Notes under the pieces: generated by a model | What the model was told of the DNA's origin: nothing | The model's input: the letters and a program-made list of their open reading frames with translations, nothing else | Database searches by the model: none | Shown: piece after piece, positions 7,743 through 13,536 of the stretch | Numbering within the stretch: position 1 is the stretch's first letter | How the letters are laid out: each line of letters opens with the position of its first letter | DNA from: Candidatus Margulisiibacteriota bacterium | GTDB taxonomy: Bacteria; Margulisbacteria; WOR-1; O2-12-FULL-45-9 | DNA: 13,536 bases | Assembly (NCBI GenBank): GCA_030018645.1 | Contig: JASEHX010000027.1 | Location: 1 to 13,536, forward strand | Direction: 5' to 3' | Made by a program: the position numbers and the translations under genes

Positions 7743-9398
7743 ATGGCGACAAATGATAAGGTGATCTTTGGCGGGACAATTTATACGATGGAAGGGGAAA
7801 GTCCGCAGGCGGTGGAGGCGGTGGTGGTAAAAGAAGATCGGATTGTTTATGCAGGGACAAAGGCTGAAGCCATGAAAGTAATGGGGGACACAGTACCGGG
7901 GTTTGACCTTAAAGGCACAACCATGTTTCCTGGTTTTATAGACCCGCATTTGCATCCGGCCGCGATCGCTTTTCTTTATTATTCAATCACCATTCGGGCG
8001 GATGAAGATTGGGGGTTGCCCGATTTAAAGATAAACCCTGTGATTGGGCATGACGAATTTTTGGATGCCCTAATTAAGGCCGAAAGACAATTGAAGGATC
8101 CTGATGAATGGCTGATTGTTTCCGGTTATGCCAGTTACTATCATGGCCAGATCGGTCGAGCGGACCTAGAAAAAATATCTTCTACCCGGCCGATTGCTTT
8201 ATTTCAACGTTGTTTGCATGAGGCCTTTTTAAACGGTAAAGCTATGGAAAGCTTTGGGGTCACCGCAGAAAACGCCAAACAAGAGTATGATATCGATTAT
8301 CCCAATGGACATTTTGTGGAAGCCGCCTGTATTGAGTTTCTTTGGCCGAGATTGATTGGCATCATCATGCCGGGAGACCGCTGGAAAAAAGCGCTGGGCT
8401 ACGCCGTTGAATATCTTCATCAAAATGGTATTACTACTATCATGGACCCGCTGGCATTTGACGGTTTTACAAAAGAGCAGCAGCAGCAGTTTTTACAAGT
8501 CTTTGATGCTCCAGATATACCTTTTCGCACCTATATGGTAGCTGAACCACGCTTGGCATTTGAAAAGGGCGGGGCTGATGCTGCGGTCGCATATGTTGAT
8601 GGACTGTCGAAAAAAGACGGGAATAATATCAAATATATGAAAGCCGCCAAAGGTTTTGTGGATGGGGCCTTCTTTGCCCAACTATTTAGGATGAAGGGCG
8701 GATTTACGGATGGGCACCAGGGAGTATGGATTACGCCGCCGGACGAGCTGGGCGAGATCATGACTATTTTCTGGAATAAATATTATCCCATCCATATCCA
8801 TGTGCAAGGCGATGAGGGGATCGATTCAATTATTAATACCTTTGCAAAACTCAAACAAGACAATCCCCAATCAACCAGCCGGGTAACCTTCCATCATTTG
8901 GCCACACCAACCCCCGATCAGATAAAAACCATGAAGCAAATGGACATTCATGCTTCGCTGCTGCCATATTATTTGCATGCTTTGGGCGATATCTATTCCA
9001 CCCATGGCCTTACACCCGAAGTAGCACAGAACCTAACCCCGGCTGCGTCCTTTTTTAAGGCAGGAATTATTACTTCTTTGCATTCCGATTTTTTTATGGC
9101 ACCGTCTAACCCGCTTTATTCGGCCTGGTGTGCGGCGACTAGGATTGGGGCAATTTCCGGCAAGGTATTAGCTCCAGAAGAGCGGTTGACGGTTTTCCAG
9201 GCATTGCAAGGAATAACAATTAATGCCGCTGATACCTTCGGCATGGAGAACGAAATCGGCAGCATTAAAGCTGGAAAGAAGGCCGATTTTACAATTTTAG
9301 CAGAAGACCCATTTAAAGTTGATCCGGTAAAAATGAAAGATATTAAAATTGTCGGCAAAGTATTTAATGGAAAATATTATACGTTGGCTAAGCAATAG
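7743..9398 (+). CDS. Amidohydrolase family 3 (YtcJ-like) metal-dependent hydrolase
   Basis: This 551-residue cytoplasmic enzyme (no signal peptide) belongs to the amidohydrolase superfamily, family 3. It has the composite beta-sandwich at both ends: VIFGGTIYTMEGE...EDRIVYAG at the start, and GSIKAGKKADFTILAEDPF near the end. The TIM barrel between them carries candidate metal ligands: His69 and His71 in GFIDPHLHP, Lys304 in KGFVDGAF, His353 in HVQGDEGID, His384/His385 in TFHHLA, and Asp449 in LHSDFF. Family members hydrolyse C-N bonds of amides, N-formyl or cyclic ureides, but specificity cannot be read from sequence. The RBS is GGAGGG, 7 bp before the ATG. It is the last gene of the plus-strand run and ends 10 bp from the convergent propeller gene. 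With the permease and barrels upstream, it may degrade or modify the transported compound (inference). Confidence 0.9.
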   Translation: MATNDKVIFGGTIYTMEGESPQAVEAVVVKEDRIVYAGTKAEAMKVMGDTVPGFDLKGTTMFPGFIDPHLHPAAIAFLYYSITIRADEDWGLPDLKINPVIGHDEFLDALIKAERQLKDPDEWLIVSGYASYYHGQIGRADLEKISSTRPIALFQRCLHEAFLNGKAMESFGVTAENAKQEYDIDYPNGHFVEAACIEFLWPRLIGIIMPGDRWKKALGYAVEYLHQNGITTIMDPLAFDGFTKEQQQQFLQVFDAPDIPFRTYMVAEPRLAFEKGGADAAVAYVDGLSKKDGNNIKYMKAAKGFVDGAFFAQLFRMKGGFTDGHQGVWITPPDELGEIMTIFWNKYYPIHIHVQGDEGIDSIINTFAKLKQDNPQSTSRVTFHHLATPTPDQIKTMKQMDIHASLLPYYLHALGDIYSTHGLTPEVAQNLTPAASFFKAGIITSLHSDFFMAPSNPLYSAWCAATRIGAISGKVLAPEERLTVFQALQGITINAADTFGMENEIGSIKAGKKADFTILAEDPFKVDPVKMKDIKIVGKVFNGKYYTLAKQ

Positions 9399-9408
9399 GA
9401 AAGACTTA

Positions 9409-10503
9409 TTAGTTCGAAAAGCGCAGGATTGTCCCGCTCGACCCCGCCGCCCATCCTTTATTAGGGGCAATGAAACAAAGGGATTCGATTTGCTGGGTGG
9501 TAGTGCTGTTTTGTGCTGCCCAAGTAGTACCGCCGTCAGAGGTAAACAAAATAACGCCGCCGTCACCGGCCGCCCAACCGATATTTTCATCAATAAAAGT
9601 AATACAGCGCAATTCAGTTGTTGTCCCGCTGGTAAGCACATTCCAATTGATGCCGCCATTGGTTGTTTTTAAGATAACTCCCTCCCTTCCGCAGGCATAA
9701 CAAATATTAGCAGTGACGGCGTGAGCGCTAAATAAATTAGCCACAACCGGACTTTCTTGCGAAACCCAGGTAGTACCGCCATTATCAGTATTGAAGATGA
9801 TACCGCCTTGCCCAACGGCCCATCCTTCCAGCGTTCCGCTAAAAGAGATACTATTTAAGTTATTAGTAGTGGCTTCGGTTGAAATCCAAGATATTCCACC
9901 GTCAGTGGTCTTTAGTATAAAGCCGTTGTTGCTGACTACCCAGCCCTCGCTGGTTGAGCAGAAGTAAACATCAAGGTAAAGGGTTATGCCTGGCAATGGG
10001 GAAACACGGGAAACCCAGGTAGTGCCGCCATTTGAAGTGGTAAATATTTTACGGTTGTCACCCACCGTAAATCCATAAGAATTGTTAATGAACTGGATGC
10101 TGGTGAGACGGTTAGTAGTAGCGGCAGTTTGGAATGACCAAGTAGCGCCCCCGTCAGATGTATATTCAATTGTGCCGTTATTGCCGCAAACCCAGCCGTT
10201 GTTGGCGTCGACAAAACTAATGCTGTTAAGTTTATTGGTTGTCCCGCTGGTCAGCGCGCTCCAGGTACCGAGAGTGGTAGTTGTAGTAGCTGTAGTTGTA
10301 CTGGCAACAGTGGTAGATGTATCGGTGGAAGTTGTGGTTGTGCTGGTGGAAGTGGTTGTATCAGTAGAAGTTGTTGTATCAGTAGAAGTAGTAGTAGTCA
10401 ACTCTTCCGCTTTTCTTCCGCAGTTCGCAGAAAACAGGAAAACAAGAAGCAGGACGAGAGCGATTGCGATAATTAATACGGATAATTTTTTTGTGTGATT
10501 CAT
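9409..10503 (-). CDS. Surface-anchored seven-bladed YCF48/BNR-repeat beta-propeller with Thr-rich stalk
   Basis: This 364-residue protein has an N-terminal hydrophobic export segment (7-25) ending at FSANC, where Cys28 is a possible but imperfect lipobox (Asn at -1). The next part is a Thr-rich stretch (36-77; 29 of 42 residues Thr) acting as a flexible, possibly glycosylated stalk. Seven repeats of about 42 residues follow (about 80-364), each with G-W-x-x-G...G-x-I/L...T-x-D/N-G-G-x-T-W. These are the Asp-box and Gly-Trp signature of YCF48/BNR propellers. The last repeat is truncated at TILRFSN, so the first WSALTSG strand would close blade 7. Such propellers usually bind proteins or glycans; some YCF48 homologues aid photosystem II assembly, which is not suggested here. 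No clear Shine-Dalgarno precedes the ATG, which lies just after a 17-bp tandem repeat following trpD. Confidence 0.87.
   Translation of the reverse strand: MNHTKKLSVLIIAIALVLLLVFLFSANCGRKAEELTTTTSTDTTTSTDTTTSTSTTTTSTDTSTTVASTTTATTTTTLGTWSALTSGTTNKLNSISFVDANNGWVCGNNGTIEYTSDGGATWSFQTAATTNRLTSIQFINNSYGFTVGDNRKIFTTSNGGTTWVSRVSPLPGITLYLDVYFCSTSEGWVVSNNGFILKTTDGGISWISTEATTNNLNSISFSGTLEGWAVGQGGIIFNTDNGGTTWVSQESPVVANLFSAHAVTANICYACGREGVILKTTNGGINWNVLTSGTTTELRCITFIDENIGWAAGDGGVILFTSDGGTTWAAQNSTTTQQIESLCFIAPNKGWAAGSSGTILRFSN
10273..10398 (-). repeat. Imperfect 18-bp-periodic minisatellite encoding the Thr-rich stalk
   Basis: The coding strand carries degenerate repeats of an 18-bp unit coding for Thr-Ser-Thr-Asp-Thr-Thr or close variants, best preserved at 10340-10398. 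The unit is a multiple of three, so gain or loss of copies would change stalk length without shifting frame. Confidence 0.75.
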
Positions 10504-10537
10504 CTTAAAACACGATACTACTTAAAACATGATACTA
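10504..10537. repeat. Two adjacent copies of a 17-bp direct repeat between trpD and the propeller gene
   Basis: Bases 10504-10520 and 10521-10537 are head-to-tail copies of a 17-bp unit (plus strand CTTAAAACAYGATACTA) differing at one position. The second copy contains the trpD stop codon. The first fills the whole remaining space before the propeller start codon and supplies no good ribosome binding site. It looks like a simple tandem duplication. Confidence 0.9.
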
Positions 10538-11548
10538 CATCAGGGCATACAGGTCAATAATTTGCTCCAACTTTTGCTTGGCTTTGCCCGTATCAATAGC
10601 GGCTTGGGCCAATGCAACACCTTCTTTAATGTTTTTGGCTTTTCCGCCGACGTAAATAGCCGCACCGGCATTCAGTAAGACAATATTGCGTTTGGCTGCT
10701 TTTTCACAGTCGTCTAAAATCTGCAAAGCAATTTCAGCATTTTCTTCGGCCGATCCGCCGACAAGTTCTTCTTTTTTAACGCGGGCAAAGCCAAAATCTT
10801 CGGGTTGAATGAAAAAAGTTTCAATTTTCCCTTCTTTTAACTCGGTGACGCGAGTTTTTTCGGTCAAGGAGAGCTCGTCCAATCCATCTAGCCCATGCAC
10901 AATTAGAGCGTGTTTGGTCCCCAGGTTTTTTAGGACCTGGGCCATTATTTCGGTTAGTTCTTCGCGGAAGACGCCCATGACTTGCGCCTTGGCGTTGGCC
11001 GGGTTGGTCAATGGGCCGAGAATATTAAAGACGGTGCTAATGCCAATTTCTTTGCGAGTTGGCATGGCAAAACGCATGGCCTTATGGAAATTGGGAGCAA
11101 AAATAAAACCAAAGCTCACGGTATCAATGCTTTCTCTCACTTTTTCCGGGTCGAGATCAATTTTAACGCCCAAAGCTTCCAGCACATCGGCTGAACCGCA
11201 GCGGGAAGAAACCGAACGATTGCCGTGTTTGGCAATGGGAACTCCGGCGGAAGCGGCAACGATAGCTGAAACAGTTGAGATATTAAAGGTTCCGGCATGG
11301 TCGCCGCCCGTGCCGCAGGTGTCCACCAGATTGGCAGATTTTGGGTATATATGCGTCGCATGCTCGCGCATTTTTTCAGCAAAGCCGGTGATTTCATCAA
11401 TGCTTTCACCTTTAATACGGAGAGCAACCAATAAAGCGGCAATTTGCGAAGGGGTGGCATTGCCTTGCATGATGCTGTCCATGGCAATCGCTGCCTCTTC
11501 GCGGGTTAAATTCTGTCCGGCCACTACTTTTTTTATAGCATCTTTCAT
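10535..11548 (-). CDS. trpD: Anthranilate phosphoribosyltransferase
   Basis: This enzyme transfers the phosphoribosyl group of PRPP to anthranilate, the second step of tryptophan synthesis from chorismate, in the cytoplasm. Its 337 residues are the normal family length. Diagnostic motifs are present: VDTCGTGGD (75-83) for PRPP, FNISTVSA (88-95), KHGNRSVSS (107-115), the anthranilate-side segment APNFHKAM (151-158) with Arg165, FNILGPLTNP (174-183), and the metal-binding Asp224-Glu225 in LDELS. A strong AGGAGG lies 8 bp before the ATG. It stands 27 bp downstream of the AAA/DUF4143 gene on the same strand and is not accompanied by other trp genes in this window. It is probably co-transcribed with that gene, or driven from the short AT-rich gap (11549-11575), where I see no convincing promoter. 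The enzyme looks intact. Confidence 0.97.
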   Translation of the reverse strand: MKDAIKKVVAGQNLTREEAAIAMDSIMQGNATPSQIAALLVALRIKGESIDEITGFAEKMREHATHIYPKSANLVDTCGTGGDHAGTFNISTVSAIVAASAGVPIAKHGNRSVSSRCGSADVLEALGVKIDLDPEKVRESIDTVSFGFIFAPNFHKAMRFAMPTRKEIGISTVFNILGPLTNPANAKAQVMGVFREELTEIMAQVLKNLGTKHALIVHGLDGLDELSLTEKTRVTELKEGKIETFFIQPEDFGFARVKKEELVGGSAEENAEIALQILDDCEKAAKRNIVLLNAGAAIYVGGKAKNIKEGVALAQAAIDTGKAKQKLEQIIDLYALM

Positions 11549-11575
11549 AAATACTTCCTCCTCGTATATAAATTG

Positions 11576-12742
11576 TTATAAATTAACCGGGATAAAGGGA
11601 TTAGAACTATCAATGAGTTGGACACTAGCCCCATATCTAGCGGTGAATGAACGTTTATTAATTGTTTGCTTTTTCCACTTTATTTCAAATGCATTGATGA
11701 TCTCATCTTTTTTTATTACCAAGTCAACTTCTCCGCTGCTGCGTGAACGCCAAAAAAATAAGCGGCTTCTTTGGCCCTGCAATAAGTTTTGCTTGGCAAA
11801 TTCGGCAATAACCCAATTTTCCCATAATGCGCCGATATCGGCCCGCAATTGATTTAGAGAAAAATCATTAAGCATGGCATTTCTGATCCCTGTATCCCAA
11901 AAATAGATTTTATGGCTTTTATTGATCTCTTTTCTTGGATTTGTGCTAAAGGCAGGCAAACGAAAGATAACATACGTTTGTTCTAAAAGGGCTAAATAGC
12001 GCTCAACGGTTTGGCGAGAAATATTTAAGCCGTTGGCCAGTTCACTGACAGACACTTCGGATCCAATTTGATGGGCAAGCAGCATTAAAAGGCGCTTTAT
12101 AATGTCAGGAGTTTTGACCAGCCCAAGCTGAAGGATATCTTTTAAAAGATAATCTGAAACCAAGTTTAGTAAATAACGGGTTTTATCTGAAGTGGTTGAG
12201 ACCTCCGGGTAGTTGCCAAAGACCATGTTTTGGATAAGCAGTTCTTGTATTTGGGCGGGGAAAATTTCCAATATTTGGGCATCTGATAATGATGATGAAT
12301 ACCAAGATTGATTTTCAATTATTTCTCTGAACAATAGGGGTGGTAAAAAAAGTTTCTCATTCCTGCCGGTTAAACTCTCGGCTGACTGGTTCAATAAATT
12401 TAGACTGGAGGATCCCAGCAGGACAATTTTGACCGGTATTTGGGCATCAAACCAACCTTTGACGATCCTTCCAGCATCTGCTAATCTTTGCGCTTCATCA
12501 ATGACAATAAAATCGGGATTGCCTATAGATTTTAAAGCATCAATCGGGGGGAGGGAGGCTATTGCTTGGACCCTTTGTTTATCAACCTCGATATCCAGAT
12601 TAAACAGTTGATATTTTTTCCCCGAAAGGACATGTTTAACTAGAGTGGTTTTTCCAACCTGCCTTGCACCTAAAACAATAATAACCTTGGGGGCGTTAAG
12701 AAGAGAGATTAGTTCGCCTTCGGCCATTCTCTTTAGATACAT
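11576..12742 (-). CDS. AAA_14 / DUF4143 ATPase with C-terminal PD-(D/E)XK-like domain
   Basis: This protein of 388 residues (from the chosen start) has an N-terminal AAA_14 P-loop domain: Walker A GARQVGKT (25-32), Walker B FIVIDEAQ (78-85) and a sensor-like LLGSSS (108-113). A winged-helix segment follows (about 228-262; VSELANGLNISRQTVERYLALL). The C-terminal DUF4143 domain has a PD-(D/E)XK-like core, GEVDLVIKK (337-345) and FEIKWKK (352-358). Such proteins are very common, often mobile, lone genes in bacteria and archaea with no settled function. The reading frame is open back to an ATG at 12793, but that start would lie upstream of the promoter found at 12751-12780. I therefore prefer the ATG at 12742 (MYLKRM), which matches family N-termini; the ATG at 12727 is also possible. 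The mRNA would be nearly leaderless. trpD follows by 27 bp. Confidence 0.9.
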   Translation of the reverse strand: MYLKRMAEGELISLLNAPKVIIVLGARQVGKTTLVKHVLSGKKYQLFNLDIEVDKQRVQAIASLPPIDALKSIGNPDFIVIDEAQRLADAGRIVKGWFDAQIPVKIVLLGSSSLNLLNQSAESLTGRNEKLFLPPLLFREIIENQSWYSSSLSDAQILEIFPAQIQELLIQNMVFGNYPEVSTTSDKTRYLLNLVSDYLLKDILQLGLVKTPDIIKRLLMLLAHQIGSEVSVSELANGLNISRQTVERYLALLEQTYVIFRLPAFSTNPRKEINKSHKIYFWDTGIRNAMLNDFSLNQLRADIGALWENWVIAEFAKQNLLQGQRSRLFFWRSRSSGEVDLVIKKDEIINAFEIKWKKQTINKRSFTARYGASVQLIDSSNPFIPVNL

Positions 12743-12750
12743 ATAACTCA

Positions 12751-12780
12751 AGTGTACAATATAAGTATGTAAAATGTCAA
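12751..12780 (-). promoter_or_regulatory. Sigma-70-type promoter of the AAA/DUF4143 gene with operator-like direct repeats
   Basis: On the minus strand a perfect -35 TTGACA (12775-12780) is followed after 18 bp by TACACT (12751-12756; four of six consensus bases). Transcription would begin near 12744, one to three bases before the ATG at 12742. Two direct repeats, TATACTTGA (12777-12785) and TACACTTGA (12748-12756), overlap the -35 and -10 boxes and could be repressor half-sites. This is a prediction by eye. Confidence 0.6.
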
Positions 12781-12855
12781 GTATACATTGCAATATCTAG
12801 AGTAAGTGCTGTGTTATTACGAAATGTTAGGAAACTCATCTCTTTATTACAACAA

Positions 12856-12888
12856 AAAAGGCCTCCGGCAAATTGCAGGAGGCCTTTT
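12856..12888 (-). terminator. Rho-independent terminator, strongest for minus-strand transcription
   Basis: A GGCCTCC/GGAGGCC stem (12860-12866 with 12878-12884), extended by four A-T pairs on each side, encloses an 11-base loop. Read on the minus strand it is followed by six T (12859 down to 12854). On the plus strand only four T follow, so it may act weakly both ways. It lies just after the stop of a minus-strand open frame and upstream of the ATPase promoter, shielding that promoter from readthrough. Confidence 0.85.
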
Positions 12889-12895
12889 GGATTTA

Positions 12896-13045
12896 TTATG
12901 CTTTAATAAACGGTGTATCATATCCATTAATAACGGCGGTGGTCCAGGCAGGCAATTGGGGGTGGTATCCGCAGTTTAAAAAGTAGCAGAATACCGCAGT
13001 GATAAATTCCCCAGGTAATATTAACCGATAGATTTCCTCCCGGCC
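12896..13045 (-). pseudogene. Possible 3' remnant of a minus-strand gene
   Basis: A 49-codon minus-strand frame without an internal Met runs from just after an in-frame TAA (13046-13048) to a TAA at 12896-12898, eight bases before the terminator hairpin. Its translation contains LPGEFITAVFCYFLNCGYHP and ends TAVINGYDTPFIKA, which looks protein-like in composition. Its position directly before a good minus-strand terminator fits the end of a gene whose 5' part was lost. No known family is recognised. The alternative is that this is the non-coding leader of the plus-strand gene starting at 13089. The rest of 12789-12855 shows nothing recognisable. Confidence 0.35.
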
Positions 13046-13088
13046 TTACACCTCAGTTTTTTCGATATACCTTTCGGAGGTGATATCG

Positions 13089-13536
13089 ATGAAGACGCCC
13101 AAGCGGCGCTGCCATTTCTGCCAGCGCTGGTTCCAGCCCAATCCTCGAAATCCGCATCGCCAGCAAACTTGTTCAAGCCCCGCCTGCCAAAGAAAGCGGA
13201 GGGCGGAAAATAACCGGCAGTGGCAAAGGAAAAATTCGGGATACGGCAAAGGCCGGAAGCAAAAAATATGCACCTGGGCCAAGGAATATCCCGATTACTG
13301 GCGCAAATATCGCAGGGAACACCCTGATTACGCCGAAAAGGAACGCCGGAGGATGAGGTCAGTCCGCCGGCTGGTCAAAAGCGTCGCAAAACAAGACGCG
13401 ATAGCCAATGATGCCCCTGGTGAGCGACAATATGAGTATGCAAGCAGAAATCTGGGCCGAGATCAGGCACTGCTTCATTTCGACGGCAATACTTACTCTG
13501 TCTCGCATAGCCTGGCCTACAAACCGCTGACCTTAA
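13089..13536 (+). CDS. Basic four-cysteine zinc-finger-like protein, 3' end outside the window
   Basis: An open frame starts at ATG 13089 and runs 149 codons to the window edge without a stop. The start is set by a near-perfect Shine-Dalgarno GGAGGTGAT (13076-13084) with eight bases between GGAGG and the ATG. The N-terminus has Cys8-x2-Cys11 and Cys28-x4-Cys33, a plausible zinc-binding knuckle. A strongly Arg/Lys-rich helical region follows with the aromatic repeat YPDYWRKYRREHPDYAEKER (67-86), suggesting nucleic-acid binding. I recall similar small proteins (C-x2-C...C-x4-C plus YW..YR..HP.Y) as uncharacterised genes in Deltaproteobacteria and candidate-phylum genomes, often in multiple copies, but I cannot name a family. 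The frame looks higher in GC and in CGN/CGG arginine codons than the ATPase gene, compatible with transfer or a mobile element. The antisense frame is a shadow. Confidence 0.75.
   Translation, partial: MKTPKRRCHFCQRWFQPNPRNPHRQQTCSSPACQRKRRAENNRQWQRKNSGYGKGRKQKICTWAKEYPDYWRKYRREHPDYAEKERRRMRSVRRLVKSVAKQDAIANDAPGERQYEYASRNLGRDQALLHFDGNTYSVSHSLAYKPLTL

Noticed and set aside
9399..9408. A terminator between the convergent operons
   Set aside because: Only 10 bp separate the stop codons and no hairpin with a T-run is visible; transcripts probably overlap or end by another mechanism.
10273..10398. Possible CRISPR-like or regulatory repeat array
   Set aside because: The periodicity is 18 bp without spacers and it codes for a continuous Thr-rich stretch in frame with a real gene.
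10082..10498. Plus-strand frame rich in Val and Glu repeats
   Set aside because: It is the complement of the Thr-rich repeat tract and propeller blades; low-complexity shadow with no ribosome binding site.
10809..11852. A 347-codon plus-strand open frame opposite trpD and the ATPase 3' end
   Set aside because: It is antisense to a well-supported trpD, spans two genes, and its translation has no family-like motifs; it is a shadow.
13046..13282. A 78-codon minus-strand frame at the right end
   Set aside because: It is antisense to the zinc-finger-like gene, has no ribosome binding site, and is Trp/Arg-rich in a way typical of shadow frames.

Overview
The window looks like part of the chromosome of an uncultured, diderm (two-membrane) bacterium of moderate GC. 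Two predicted outer-membrane barrel proteins with signal peptides support a second membrane. The mix of ordinary biosynthesis genes (carA, carB, trpD), a DUF1016 nuclease, an AAA_14/DUF4143 ATPase and a Thr-rich propeller protein is common in metagenome-derived candidate-phylum genomes. I cannot name the lineage from sequence alone. There are no rRNA or tRNA genes and no CRISPR array.

Positions 1-9398 (+ strand) form one tightly packed, probably single transcription unit of seven genes. They are carA (3' part only), a DUF1016/YhcG-type PD-(D/E)XK nuclease, carB, two tandem outer-membrane 'transporter' barrel paralogues, a 14-helix MFS permease and a YtcJ-like amidohydrolase. The gaps are -4, -8, +18, +11, +25 and +26 bp. 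carAB makes carbamoyl phosphate for pyrimidine and arginine synthesis. The nuclease gene sits exactly between the two subunit genes and overlaps both. The last four genes look like a transport-plus-hydrolysis module of unknown substrate: two outer-membrane proteins, an inner-membrane permease and a cytoplasmic metal-dependent hydrolase.

Positions 9409-12742 (- strand) hold three genes transcribed toward the first unit: an AAA_14/DUF4143 ATPase, trpD (anthranilate phosphoribosyltransferase) and a secreted or surface-anchored seven-bladed YCF48/BNR-type propeller with a Thr-rich stalk. The ATPase has a recognisable sigma-70-type promoter that would give a nearly leaderless mRNA. The two units converge with only 10 bp between their stop codons.

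Positions 12743-13536 are an accessory boundary. They contain the ATPase promoter, a strong rho-independent terminator serving minus-strand transcription, a minus-strand open frame without a start that may be a gene remnant, and the first 149 codons of a plus-strand, Arg/Lys-rich protein with a four-cysteine zinc-finger-like motif and a near-perfect ribosome binding site. That gene runs off the window and may belong to a mobile or repeated element.
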